Source: Mya arenaria (Eukaryota; Mollusca; Bivalvia; Myida; Myidae). Taken from it: a stretch of DNA of 64,000 nucleotides. Both the position numbers and the translations under genes were made by a program. The stretch lies in contig NC_069136.1 of assembly GCF_026914265.1 (NCBI RefSeq), positions 30,161,201 through 30,225,200 on the forward strand, given 5' to 3'. The notes under the pieces are model-generated. The model was not told the origin of the DNA. It was given only the letters and a program-made list of their open reading frames with translations, and searched no databases. This document shows, piece by piece, positions 24,598-36,312 of the stretch; positions within the stretch are counted from its first letter, which is position 1; the number at the start of each line of letters is the position of its first letter.

Positions 24598-25336
24598 GTG
24601 GGTTTGATCCACAGTTTACGCCAGCAAAGTGAAAGGTAGTTGGTTTCGTTTACAATTTCCGCATGTTCAGCGAAACACAATATATTTGATACACAGTTTC
24701 CGCCTGTACAGCAAATATGTAGTGTCTTTGATACACAGTGTCCGTCTGCAAAGCGAAATGTCGTATGTTTGGTATACAGGCTACGTCTGCAAAGCGAAAG
24801 GTAGTGTGTTTGATACACAGTTTCCGCATGAAAAGCGAAAGGTAGTGTGTTTTATACACAGTGTCCATCTGCAAAGTGAAAGGTTTTGTGTTCGATACAC
24901 AGTGTCCGTCTGCAAGGCGAAAGGTAGTGTGTTTGATACACAGTGTCCGTCTGCAAAGTGAAATATAGTGTGTTTGATACACAGTGTCCGTCTGCAAAGC
25001 GAAATGTAGTGCGATTGATACGCAGTGTCCGTCTGCAAAGCGAAATGTAGTGCGCTTGATACGCAGTGTCCGTCTGCAAGGCGAAATGTAGTGTGTTTGA
25101 TACACAGTGTCCGTCTGCAAAGCGAAATGTAGTGTGTTGATAAACAGTGTCCGTCTGCAAAGCGAAATGTAGTGCGCTTGATACACAGTGACAGTCTGCA
25201 AAGCGAAATGTAGTGCGCTTGATACACAGTGTCCGTCTTCAAAGCGAAAGGTAGTGTGTTTGATAAACAGTGTCCGTCTGCAAAGCGAAAGGTAGTGTGT
25301 TTGATACACAGTGTCCGTCTTCAAAGCGAAGGGAAG
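24598..25336. repeat. 41-bp minisatellite, about 18 copies, in an intron
   Basis: The unit contains TGTTTGATACACAGTGTCCG followed by TCTGCAAAGCGAAATGTAG. Copies are diverged at the left end (from about 24598) and nearly identical in the middle. It lies between the transmembrane exon and the next exon of the EGF receptor gene. The period is not a multiple of three, so long minus-strand frames run in all three phases as artefacts. Confidence 0.93.
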
Positions 25337-26122
25337 TAGGATGATCTACTATGTCCACACGCATATCAAAAGTGGTTTTAGTCCTTTATTATCCCTCGGA
25401 TCTTCGAGTGGTAGTGGGTTGGTCCACTGTGTCAATGTGTTACCACGGTAAGGTGCACATTGTTTATTTTGTATGCTTCTGTCAAAAATGATATATGTTT
25501 AAACCAAAGGTAAAGTGATAGATCTAAACCAGAAGCACAAAGCAATGTTTGGAGGAGTCCGTTTCATTAGGCTTCGATTTTTATATACGGGACATGATAC
25601 GCTATAATCGTTTTATCATATGCTCGATATGCCCGTTGTTTTTGTACATAAATTGATTTTTCGTTTTACCCTTTTCAGGCGGAATATTCAGACAAATAAA
25701 GAAGGTATTCTTTCATGGTGTAGTAATGACCTCGAAGCTTACATATTTACTCTAATTTAATATGTTTGAAAAATATCCAGTTAAAAAACAACTATTTTTT
25801 GTCAATAAATTTAAATCATGCAATGAAATAAATTTAATACTTTGGTTTCGGTTTAAGATTTCAATATATATCACCGCGTAAATACCAACTTGATATATGG
25901 GGTTTGGTGTTCACTCGGTGATCTTATACTTAAGCAATTATCCTCTATTTTCTAACTTCCTGCGTGTATATTTCTCAGCACCGAATATTCCAATGAGAAC
26001 ACGGGACCTTGAGGATTTGGAGACGGCAACTCAGCGAACAAACCACTATGAAGATTTGCGACACGATGATGGTACTCGGGAAAATAATCGCCACTATGCC
26101 AACGTCAACCCGTCATTCCAAA

Positions 26123-26128
26123 AATAAA
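26123..26128 (+). promoter_or_regulatory. AATAAA overlapping the receptor stop codon
   Basis: The sequence AAATAAACG places a canonical poly-A signal across the TAA stop (26125-26127). Use of this signal would give almost no 3' untranslated region. It may be coincidental. Confidence 0.3.
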
Positions 26129-26730
26129 CGTTTTGTTCAGTCTTGTTCGACAAAGATGGTCGTAGAAATATGTATATATTTAAGTAAATGTAGTAAATGA
26201 CCATATTATTCTGTGGCATAGAGATGACATACGTGGTATGTTTTATCTCGTTAAAACGATGTACGTTTATTGTTAAAACGAGTTTTTTTTCCGAACTGTG
26301 CATAAACATGGATAAAGAACGACTGATGTAAGGTACATTTGATTCAGAACAGCCGCATATGTAGTTTTAACAGAATGTTTAAACGAGATGAAGATAAAAC
26401 GCATGTCACCTTTACGCCATCGTAATATTTTTGCATCGGCGATTAAGCCATTTTGCCAATGGAAGATTTTAACAGAATCAATATGTACGACAAGTCCAAG
26501 AAACCCGACATACATGTACGTATATGTGTGTTTCTGTGTTGAATGTTAAAAAAGGTTATTGCCTATTGTATGATATAAATCATATTTTTGCTTATATTCA
26601 TATTATTATTGTTAAACATAGCTTGGAAAGGACATCATTTATTTTTGTGATATATTGACATACGTTAAATAGCGAGCTTTTAGATTTGTTTGGTACAGTG
26701 TAACACCAACTTGTTTTTTATAAAGGCTGA

Positions 26731-26775
26731 AACACACACACACACGCACGCACGCACGCACACACACACATACAC
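26731..26775. repeat. CA/CGCA microsatellite
   Basis: A run of ACACACACAC is followed by GCACGCACGCACGCACAC and again ACACAC. It is an ordinary dinucleotide/tetranucleotide repeat. Confidence 0.9.
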
Positions 26776-27686
26776 AAACATCGATATAATGTATAGTTGT
26801 TAGTCCTACCACTGTTTGTTATATAAAGCTTGTATTTGACAGATATCTGCAAAAGAAGTATTTGATAATATCAGAAGAGATTTATAACATCATAAGTATT
26901 TTAAAACAGCATGGAGGAGTATTTTGTATAAATGTGTATATATTCACTGGCATTTTTATGTTTAATAATACTCTACTAACACATTTTCTTGAACTAGTGT
27001 AACTAATGTGTGTACAATAATTATAATTTTTGAGGTTGCTACTTGAACTGAAATGTTCATTTCTATTTGATAATGATTAGTTATTTCAAGCAGAAAGTGT
27101 TGAGTGAATTTATATGACAAATATATCGCAAATGTTATGATATTCAGCAAAACTGCGCAAATACCGGAATATAAATACGGAAGCTTGGGTCCTTTCTTTC
27201 TGCGAGAAATAATTAGCTAACAAAAGAAATGATAAATTTCTATTCTTTTATGGACGAATTGTAATTCTACAGTATTTTATACGTTTCCTCACCAACTAAC
27301 AATGATTATGAATGTTAACACACTTATATGAATGTATGATGAAAATATAAAATATATATTTTAACGAAAATGTTTTTGTTTTTTTTCATAACAGATATTT
27401 TTCCCTCTGATATATTATTGATGAAGAAAGTTTAAAACGAGGCATTCATCCACCAGACACTTTTAGGGATAAACTCAAACATTGCAATAAGCAGCTTAAA
27501 AGAAAATACATTTTTTATTGTCAAGTCAAGCGTAAAATGTTGTACAATGGAGGAGCGAAAGTTTACAGGGCGTGTTATTGGAAGGAGTAAATCTACTTTC
27601 CATCTTTATGAAGAGATTTCGGATTCATGGCACTATTGAAAACTCAGAGGGAAGTTGCATGGTTATGCCAATCCCCTATAACCAAG

Positions 27687-27704
27687 CCCCCCCCCCCCCC
27701 CCCC
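27687..27704. repeat. Poly-C tract
   Basis: An uninterrupted run of about 18 C. Similar runs occur at about 8214, 42221 and 55670 in this window. Confidence 0.9.
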
Positions 27705-29375
27705 ATATCAATAACAAAAAATGCAAAAATGTACAAAGGATTATAATCACTCATGTGGGAACAATAAGAATACTAAGTGACAGGAAAAAAGGTGTTATGT
27801 GTTCAAGAGTTCCGACTCGCCCCTTTATTTGCCCGACGGACAATGATCAAACGGCCATAACCTGTCAAATCTCATTTTTAAAAATAAAATATGTAGGGCT
27901 TACTTGGAGAGTTACAATGGCTCTTTAAGGTATGTACACTTTTACCAATTTTATGCAAAGGCGAAAAGCATAAAAAACGTTATTCCAGCAACAGCTACCT
28001 GCTAATTCCAGCCAAGTTTTATTCACTAAAATATATTATCCCGTTACCGCATCATCAAATCAACACACGCACCTTAACTTAAGTGCTGGCATGGCGTTGT
28101 TTATGTAAACATTTATGTTTTCTTTCAATACCTTCGGCAAAACATACATGACGTAAGATTGACATTATGAAAGGTAAAACAACGACCGTTTATGAGTGGT
28201 GTATACCCCGCAAGTATATTAAATGAGTATTGCAATTGCATAAATTAAAAGATACCGTCTTCTTTCAAATATAGCTTTCACGTATGACACCTCCCGACCT
28301 GAACGAATGCAGGAGATATTTAGAACTATCTAGTCATAAAAAAGGATTTTTTTACACAATATTCTCATAATGTTATGCTCTGGTGTATGACATGTGCTTT
28401 CCTTTTCTAAGTCTATGCCTTTCTTCGAATGCAACGCATATTTAGACAAAAGAAAATTCAGATAGTTCAGCCAAATATATATTGTTTCGCAAAATATTTA
28501 CTGGACAAACACCATTGTTTGTTTATTGCAATCACAAGAACATCTCTCATTTTGTATTGGTCGGTTCTTGATTGTCTTAACAACTCCTATATACAATCCT
28601 TTTGAAATACTGTACCGATGGCCAAAAGTCGTGTCCGGTATGGGTTTCATTTGTGCCTTGCAAATCCTCAATGCCAACTTTGAACACATTTCTGTACCGG
28701 CAGTACTGGCTCAAATTCCAAAATTCTTTTTTCATTTAATGCATATTAATTTCCTCTTTCCATCGATACCAAATTTATGAGTGTGCGATATAAATCAAAA
28801 CATATATTGTAGTTTTTAGACCGGACAAGACTTTTGGATATTGTAGTTTTTGTAGACCGGACAAGAGTTTTGGTCATTGGTATATATATCAGGAAATCTT
28901 ATAAGGAAACTACCTCATTTAATCTAAAACATCCAGAAACACTAAAAACTGACATGGTCACGAAACGTTTGTTTATTAAACCTGAATCATTCCAAAAATA
29001 TTTAATAATTTTAATAAGATCGTTTTGATGTTTACCAACTTATCTCAAAATCACTTCTTTAACCTTCTACACATGGGTCTGCAAAAAACATGTTAGAAAT
29101 ACTATTCACAATATTATTATTGTATTTTAGTATCATTTAGATCAAATACTGTTTTCCATAAATGACAAAAATAAGGTTAATCCGGATGAACTGTGAATGC
29201 ATCAATTTTATTTCAAATGTCAATTTTGAAAAGAGCTGAAAATGAATAAAACAAAGTACTTTTCAGAATAAGTTATAAAATAGTATTACTATACCGCCAA
29301 CACATACAATTTCTTGTCCGAGCAAACCTGTCTCAATGCGAGATATACGAATTAAATTGATTTTCTTAAAGTGAC

Positions 29376-30985
29376 ACTCTTATTCAAAATCAATACTGAC
29401 AGAACAGAACAGAACAAAACAGAAATTTATTTCGACCTATGCAACAAAGCATTCTCGTCAAACAAATATATACAATTAAACAAAACATTCATGCGTGTGA
29501 TCATCGTTACAAGGTAGCCAATATCAATTACAATTCAAGATAGCTCAAGAAATATGGAGAATGTTCACGTATGACAATATTGATAATAATAGATATAAGA
29601 AGCTGTTTATCTAGATATTTAGATACATTATGGAAATGCAGATGATTAGTGATCACGACAGTGATTGTACGGTTACGACTTAAACAATATCATTGATTAA
29701 TTAATAGGTTTCTTCTATTATTTGCCTGTAACAAAATTTACATAAATTTACAATAATTGTTTTGTTATTACTACTTACTAGTTGAGTAAATTTAAACATG
29801 CTAGGTTTTACATAAAAAATACTTTTTAATAAAAATTGAACGTAGCTCATCGAAACAATTACATTTTATAACAAAATGAAATTCATCCTCAATTTCCTGT
29901 GTATGGCATAATAAACATAATCTTTCATTTCTTGGCAGCCTGTTTTGTCCGTACCCGCCAGTTTTAATACGTAACCTGTGAGCTGATAAACGTAATTGAG
30001 TGGGGTATTTTCTATTAGTTTTGTTATATAATAAATTAAGATATTCAGCAATACCAAACGTACTGTGCAGATGCAGTATAGAATATTAAGTTTCGCACTG
30101 TTTGCAATATCAGCACGCCACTTTTGTAGAAAACTATCGATTAAACGTTGTTTAAAGACTTGAGCAAAGAGTTTGACATTATAATTCCCCGGATTAACCC
30201 AGACATCTAAAAATCCATTCTCCTCAAGTACACATTTAACGTTAGATGCCCAAGTTGTGAGGCCTTCCTCGCTTAAATCAACTGATTTACGGTATAACTA
30301 ATTTAATAAAATATTATTTGACTGTTGTATTTTGAACCAATACTTAATAATTAGCACGTATCTGTTAATATATATTGGATAACGCCCTAATTCTCCGTAA
30401 ACAGCCGCTGTACATGTACTTTGCTTAACTCCTAGAAGCGATTTGCAAAATTTTAGGTGGATCCTTTCTATATTTTTCGATTTTGAGAACCCCCAGACAG
30501 AACTCGCATAGTTAAGGATCGAACCTACAAATGAGTCAAACACTTGAAGTGCAATTTTCGGAGGTACGTCAAATTTGTTAATATTTTGTTTAATACGTTA
30601 ATAGCCTTTAGAGCTTTACCGACTACATATTAATTATTTAAAACGAAAGTGCCAGTGTAGTTAAATACTGTGCCTAGATAGTTAAAGTTGTCAACTACTT
30701 CAAGTGGTACGCCACTATAGACCCAAGTTTCATTAGCCCTAACCGGTCCTTTTTTACGGAATACTACAACCTTAGTTTTGGCTATTTTTACTTCTAAGCC
30801 CCACGTTTGGCAATAATCGTAAAGATGGTCTAAACTTCTTAGTAAGTCTTCTACTGAGTTTCCAATTATTACCATATCGTCTGCAAAAAGCAATATCATA
30901 ATACATAAATCGTATAGGCTAATACCATAGTAAACGTTCTGTTGTAGAAACAGTTCTGGATCTTCTAGGAATAATGCTAACAATA
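29376..30985 (-). mobile_element. 5'-truncated LINE, different family from the first
   Basis: Minus-strand coding signal starts near 30985 and runs down to about 29820. It ends with a TTTCTG/TTCTG-type short tandem 3' tail on that strand (ACAGAACAGAACAGAACAAAAC on plus, about 29399-29420). The 5' half, including any endonuclease, is missing, as is usual for incomplete reverse transcription. Confidence 0.82.
29820..30983 (-). pseudogene. Reverse transcriptase C-terminal half, broken
   Basis: The first block (30983-30630) carries the catalytic box LLFADDMVI, followed by TKVVVFRKKG and NFNYLGTVF, as in the palm and primer-grip regions. The second (30543-30298) reads SILNYASSVWGF...LGVKQST, a thumb-region signature shared by many invertebrate LINEs. 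A third block (about 30270-29820) can be read in shifting frames: TTWASNVKCVLEENGF, then RLCLLCHTQEIEDEFHFV with a CxxC...H...C end. Stops and frame changes separate the blocks, so the copy is inactive. A C-terminal cysteine/histidine knuckle is common to both LINEs of this window, but their sequences are unrelated. Confidence 0.82.
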
Positions 30986-31607
30986 CCGGCGAATTATTTT
31001 TACTAACACATGTATAACAAACAATATTTTTCAGTACCTTTAACTACTTAATAAATAATGCATTTAAGGAAAATATAAATTACTGATGACAAGATCTTAT
31101 CCGTGTATTTAATAGCTGAAAACGCAAAAATATTAAATAATTGGTGAGTGCTTAAAGATTTACTGTGATCTACTATCGTTTCATAAGGTAGAAATACCGT
31201 GTTTTCTGCATCTTTCTTTCAAATTAAACTCCGTATCTTTAATAAAACCATTGTTTCGACAATATTCATCATCTTTGATATATCAAAACAAGTGTATAAA
31301 AAGTGGTAAAACGTATTTGGGTGTAAGGGTGCATCTTTAGGCTTATTTGAACTATGGTGATGTTCCTAATGCTGTAGTGTGACGCGTCTGGTGAGGAAAA
31401 CGGGATTAACGTTGCCATTTCTAAGGACACTATATAATAGATCAGATATATATATATATATATACATGCCTTTTGTTGAAAATACATGCCTATTGTTGAA
31501 TTAAAAGCACTCCGCCATTGGCCAGACAGTTTGACATGAGCTCTTATCAGTCCTCACGCAATCCTCAAGATTTTCTATTTAGAGCATTGGACAGATAATC
31601 TCCAGAC
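30986..31607. other. Intergenic region upstream of the inhibitor gene
   Basis: A (TA)n run at about 31445-31464 lies 140 bases before the ATG at 31608 and is too far for a standard TATA box, although the transcription start is unknown. The leader just before the ATG (from about 31530) has no upstream ATG in frame. Nothing else is seen. Confidence 0.45.
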
Positions 31608-34600
31608 ATGAAAGTCGTCATCTTTTCTGCTTTTGTTGTTTTGGCCGTTATAGGTAAAACCATTATGTTATTACCTATTATAAAAATAATTCATTGCATA
31701 TAAAAAAGATTCTCTAGTGAAGGAGTCATGCTTTTTCTTAGCTTCGATGCCGGGCACTGAACCAGTTAGTGGATTCGATTGGTTCGACCCTCACCAGAGA
31801 CGTCCTCGTGGATGATTCTTCAGTTTGGAGTCTCACCAGGGACGCAAGGAATATTCCATGAGTTCTAGCTTCACCACGGACGCGATCCGTAGAAGATTTC
31901 ATTGGTCTCACCAGGGCCATCGGAAACACTCCATGGGTTCGAGCCTCACCAAAGACGCGTTGTCATGAAATATTCCGGTGATTCAAGGGACATAAGGAAG
32001 ATTCAATGGATTGGAGCCTCATATATATTCTGTGGGTTCAAGCCCCACATGGACTCGTTGTCGTGGAAGATTCCAATGTCTGGAGCCTCACCAGGGACTA
32101 GTCGTCATTGAAGATTCTATGAGTTCGAGCTCCACATGGATTCGTTTTCGTATAAGATTCAAATGGTTTAAGCCTCACCAGGAACGCGTTCTAGCGGAAT
32201 ATTCCATGGGTTCTGATCTCACCAGGGACATTCTCTTGCCCTCAAAAAGAGATAAAAACAGTCACAGTTTTTATGCTCTTACCAGAATGGTTCATATCAG
32301 ATGTCTTTACAATTAAACAAAGTTAACTATTTTTTAACTAAAATGAATACTTTAACTAGGTCAGGGTGACAACGCTCTACATGTATGTGGACTGATGACA
32401 TGAAAGGGGTGAACTCAGGTCAAACTACTTTATCATTATTTTCAAATAAATAAGTAAGGCATTTTAATAAATATTTTTTGTCAGGTCTAACACCGACACT
32501 TAATCATGAATTACATTATCCCTGTCAAAGCTGCACTCTCACAGATTAAACGTTTTGAAAACGTCTTTATTTTTTGTCTTGGAAGGAGCCAATTTTTGCG
32601 AAAATCCATGGAAACCGGTCATAAAAGACTGCTGACAAAAAATCAGATCGCAGATTTTTATATTTAAGTTAAAAAATAGTGTTTTATGCATTTTTCTTAA
32701 ACCGTTAGTGACGGTTTTAGCCATACAACATTACTTTTCGAACTGAAATATAAAAATCAACGATCTGATTTTTTGTCAGCAATCTTATATCATAGGTTTG
32801 CAGATATTTACGCAAAAAATGCTCGTTCCAAGACAAAAAAAAAGAAAGTTAAAAAGGTCTATCTGTGAGAGTGCAGCTTGGGTATTCGAAAATTAACTTA
32901 TCGTACACCAAGCGAGAACAAAAACAATGATCCGAAGACGAATATTGTTTTAAGCATCGGTCCATATTTCCGGTAAATCATAGAAGTTTTCCCAGCGCAT
33001 TGTTTCGCATTTTTTCAGTGGTGGTGAATGCGACAAGCTGTCAACATGATGATTTGACCAATTGTTTGGCCGAACTCTCGTGTGGCAATGGCACAAAGGT
33101 TGTCGGCTGCGAACACGAAATCTGTACGTGCGTTGACGCTCCAGAAAGTAAGTTGTCTGGCACGTACTACAGTGCTGAAAATCCTCGTCGCGTGCCTTCC
33201 ATTAAGTTTTCTTATCAAAGATAAATACATGACGTATACATTATTCCTGAAGATGTGTGAACAATGCTATACAAATACCTCAGCAATACGCATTTCACAA
33301 GGTATACTGATTTTTCCAGGAGAGTACGATTTTCCAATGTCATTTTGCAAATGAGATTTTGTTTTGTTTTGATATATACATGAACTCATAAAAATAAGTT
33401 AATGGTCACCAATGGACACAAATGAAATATGAAGTACATGTAATTCACTTACATTAAGATAATTAAGTACTTTCAACGTCTTTCTTTGCATTGCCAAACA
33501 AATTTAAAAAAAAGAAATAACAGTTAGCCATTATGCACTAGTTTAAAATCAATTTGCCCATACAAAAAACAACAACGTTGATGGTTAATAATAAAACAAT
33601 TATTTTAACAGAACCACCTGAAACTTAAGAAAATGACAGTTACATGTGAATCTGACTTATTCACCTGCTAGTTGTATACAAGAGGGAAAGGCTTTCAATC
33701 AGCGTCAACCAGCGCAATCAAAGATCTGCACGTGTAAATGATGAAGTTTTTTTATCTAATGTGTCAACAGATTCAAAACACGTATTTATACGTGTCATAG
33801 TCAGAAATGAGTGCCAGAATCTGGTATATTTAATCCTCCAGAAACGGATGAAAACCTGTTATCTACACTAGGCAAATTTGATCTCTTTGATCTAACTTTG
33901 TTAGCTGAGATGAACTCAGATATGGCATGTGCAACATGTATAAATAGATGTAGAATGTAGGACATATGGTAACGCAACCCATTCAGATCTCGTTTTCTAC
34001 CTCACAGTGATCTGTTAAAACAGTATTGCTCACAACATCCATAGCTCCAAACAGGGACCACCGATGAACACACAATTGCGAAAATATATTTGTTGCCAAA
34101 CCAGTCAACTCCCATTAAAATTAAGACGATATAGTGAGATCTTATAATCACCTGTAGATAGAATGGACATCACAAATATCAACGCAATTGATTTTGTATT
34201 TACTGGTAAAATTAGACAACCTCTACCTTACATTCGCAAAAGGAGAAAACAAAACCTGTGTAAAGTTCATTCATCATTATGGCGAGTTGATAAGGGGGAA
34301 ATTACTGAGTGTGACCCATGTTGCTTGAGAACACGTGCAATTCAATATCCATCTTCTGTGGTTTTTCCGCTCTAGACCAACATCTCAGGCAGCATTTGAA
34401 CAAATCTAATGTCGTACTTGTTGACGGTCTCTATCTGTGTTTTTGTAATGAAATGCAATTCGACATATTTTTGTTATCTGCATTATGTATGCCAACAATT
34501 ACCGCCGTGTCACGCACCGTTCTGATCTTTAATTGAGAATAAATCTACTGCAAACATGGATAACGCGTCCACCGTATGACTATGAAGTCTGACTGTATGT

Positions 34601-34712
34601 ACATTGTGTTGTAGATTGCCAACAGAAGACGGACTGTGTGCTCACCCATTGTAAACATGGAGAGACCGTCCACTGTGACTCCAATGTGTGCGTCTGCCTA
34701 AAGGATCACTGA
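31608..34712 (+). CDS. Secreted two-domain cysteine-rich protein, cvSI (subtilisin inhibitor)-like
   Basis: Three exons, 31608-31653, 33019-33147 and 34615-34712, join in phase 1 at both junctions and give 90 residues. The start MKVVIFSAFVVLAVI plus VVVNA is a clear signal peptide, ending just before TSC. The mature part has twelve cysteines in two six-cysteine units, each ending CxC: exon 2 spaces them 7-5-8-4-1 and exon 3 spaces them 5-4-7-4-1. The patterns NGTKVVGC and HGETVHC align. This fits the bivalve cvSI-1/cvSI-2 serine protease inhibitors, which block subtilisin-type proteases of pathogens; those are described as single-domain, so a double unit is notable. Symmetrical phase-1 exons, one domain each, suggest exon duplication. 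Two AATAAA signals follow at 34764 and 34780. The structure is very consistent; the inhibitor function is inferred. Confidence 0.8.
31750..32245. repeat. Degenerate tandem repeat in intron 1 of the inhibitor gene
   Basis: CTCACCAGGGAC-type boxes recur about every 35-45 bases (for example 31831, 31905, 32084, 32217), alternating with ATTCCATGGGTTCGAGCC-like boxes. The copies are well diverged, so the array is old. The open frames across it are artefacts. Confidence 0.7.
32528..32879. repeat. Palindromic MITE, complete copy (352 bp)
   Basis: This is the most complete copy of the family. It starts AAGCTGCACTCTCACAGATT and ends with the inverse ATCTGTGAGAGTGCAGCTT. Inverted pairs continue inward: TTGTCTTGGAAGGAGCC with GCTCGTTCCAAGACAAA, and GCTGACAAAAAATCAGATCG with CGATCTGATTTTTTGTCAGC. 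Arms are roughly 150 bases each around a short centre (TTTTTCTTAAACCGTTAGTG). No coding capacity is present. It sits in intron 1 of the inhibitor gene. Confidence 0.9.
33148..34614. other. Intron 2 of the inhibitor gene
   Basis: This is an AT-rich intron. Around 33885-34380 it has protein-like shards in changing frames (for example RFLPHSDLLKQYC and the frame 34163-34375), which look like an unrecognised old insertion. No feature can be named. Confidence 0.45.
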
Positions 34713-34763
34713 TCTTGCCTTTGTCTTATTTGAGATACTTTTTATAGTTGTCAAACCGAAATG

Positions 34764-34785
34764 AATAAATGAAAAAAGGAATAAA
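34764..34785 (+). promoter_or_regulatory. Poly-A signals of the inhibitor gene
   Basis: Two AATAAA hexamers begin at 34764 and 34780, 52 and 68 bases after the stop codon, a normal distance for a short 3' untranslated region. Confidence 0.6.
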
Positions 34786-34894
34786 AGAAAACTATTAGTT
34801 TGCCTATCCCATGAAATTTTATTACTTCCTGTCCATTGTTGTCCGTATAGTTCACGTACACATCACTGTCTACCCTTTCTAAGTACATGTAGGA

Positions 34895-36312
34895 ACTACT
34901 ATCACGCAAACCCTTCGTCCACAGGCATCAATATCACACTTACATTTCGTACATAGGCATCAATATCAAACACCACTTTGTCCACAACACCAATATCACA
35001 CTTCCCCTTCGTCCACAGACACCAATATCACACTGACAATTCTTCCACAGGCACCAATATTTCACTAACCCTTCGTCCACAGGCAACAATATCACACTTA
35101 CTATTCTTCCACATACACCAATAACACACTTAACCTTCTTCCACAGGCTCCAATATCACAGTTACCCTTCTTCAACAGGCACCAATATCACACTGAGCCT
35201 TCTTCCACAGCAACCATTATCACACTTACCCTTCGCCCAAAGGCAACCAAATCACACTTAACCTTCGTCCACAGGTACAAATATAACACTTATCATTCGT
35301 CCACATGCTCCAATATAACACTGACTCTTCTTCCACAACAACCAATGTCACACTTACCCTTCTTCAACAGGCAGCAATATCACACTTATCTAACTTCCAC
35401 AGGCACCAAATCACACTTACCCTTCGTACACAGGCACTTATGTCAGACTTACCCTCCTTCCACAGTCAACAATATCACACTTATCCTTCTTCCACAGGCA
35501 CCAATATCATAATAACCCTTCGTCCACAGGCACCAAAATCACACTGAAAATTCTTCCACAGGCACCAATATCACACTTACCCTTCGTATACAGGCACCAA
35601 TATCACACCTACCCTTCATCCACAGGTATTTATATAACACTAGCCCTTCGTCCACAGGCACCAATACCACACTTACCCTTCTTCCACAGGCACCAATATC
35701 ACACTTACCCTTTTTCCACAGGCACCAATATTACACTTACCCTTTGTATACAGGCACCAATATCATACTAACCCTTTGACTACAGGCACTAATATTACAC
35801 TGACAATTCTTCCACAGGCACCAATATCATACTGACAACTCTTCCACTGGCACCAATATCACACTGACAATTCTTCCACATGCACCAATATCATACTGAC
35901 AATTCATCCACAGGCACCAATATCACACTAACCCTTCTATCACAGGCACCAATATCATACTGACAAATCTTCCACAGGCACCAATATTACACTTACCCTT
36001 CGTCCATAGGCACTTATATCACACTTACCCTTCGTCCAAAGGCACCAATATCACACTTTCCCTTCGTCCAAAGGCACTAATATCATACTTACCCTTCGTC
36101 CAAAGGCACCAATATTATACTTACCCTTCGTCCAAAGGCACCAATATCATACTTACCCTTCGTCCATAGGCACTTATATCACACTTACCCTTCGTCCAAA
36201 GGCACCAATTTCACACTTTCCCTTCGTCCAAAGGCACTAATATCACACTTACCCTTCGTCCAAAGGCACCAATATCAATTTTTTATTCGTACACAGGCAC
36301 CAATGTCACAAA
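34895..36312. repeat. 32-bp minisatellite, about 44 copies
   Basis: The unit is CCCTTCGTCCACAGGCACCA followed by ATATCACACTTA. Variants include CAATTCTTCCACAGG and CGTCCAAAGG. The sub-variants are clustered (for example CCAAAGG copies from about 36030), which points to unequal exchange. The array starts about 180 bases after the inhibitor stop codon. Confidence 0.93.

Larger units (their letters stand above)
22177..26127 (+). pseudogene. MEGF10/Draper-like EGF-repeat receptor, damaged copy
   Basis: Exons 22177-23855, 24301-24415, 25679-25704 and 25979-26127 join with compatible GT-AG sites and phases (1, 2, 1). The large exon begins in phase 1 after a TATATGCCAG acceptor, as EGF exons usually do. 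It encodes fourteen six-cysteine EGF-like repeats of about 31 residues (typical unit CSSTCGAGCLNGKCDQTTGY then CxCRDGYY), followed by about four more diverged cysteine modules. The second exon gives a transmembrane helix (VSVVLVILMIGAVVVF) followed by RKLRR. The last gives a tail with two tyrosine motifs, YEDL (26047) and YANV (26095), twelve residues apart, like the ITAM of Draper. Defects are an in-frame TAA at 23490-23492 and a frameshift near 23778. No signal-peptide exon was found. By family it would be a phagocytic receptor for dying cells or microbes. It may be a pseudogene, a variant allele or carry sequencing errors. Confidence 0.82.
26128..29375. other. Intergenic, no gene seen
   Basis: This is AT-rich DNA. 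It holds a CA/CGCA tract (26731-26775), a C-run (27687-27704) and a short direct duplication with GTAGACCGGACAAGA (28807-28875). The 118-codon frame at 27572-27928 spans the C-run as poly-Pro and has no domain. No RNA gene is recognised. Confidence 0.6.

Noticed and set aside
24650..25324. 224-codon minus-strand ORF with repeating HYLSLCRRTL-like units
   Set aside because: It is a frame through the 41-bp minisatellite; similar frames exist in all phases.
27572..27928. 118-codon ORF with poly-Pro
   Set aside because: The Pro run comes from a poly-C tract and the rest has no motif.
34895..36312. CRISPR-like array of regular short repeats
   Set aside because: The ~32-bp units abut without unique spacers and all drift together, which is a eukaryotic minisatellite. 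The same holds for the other arrays.
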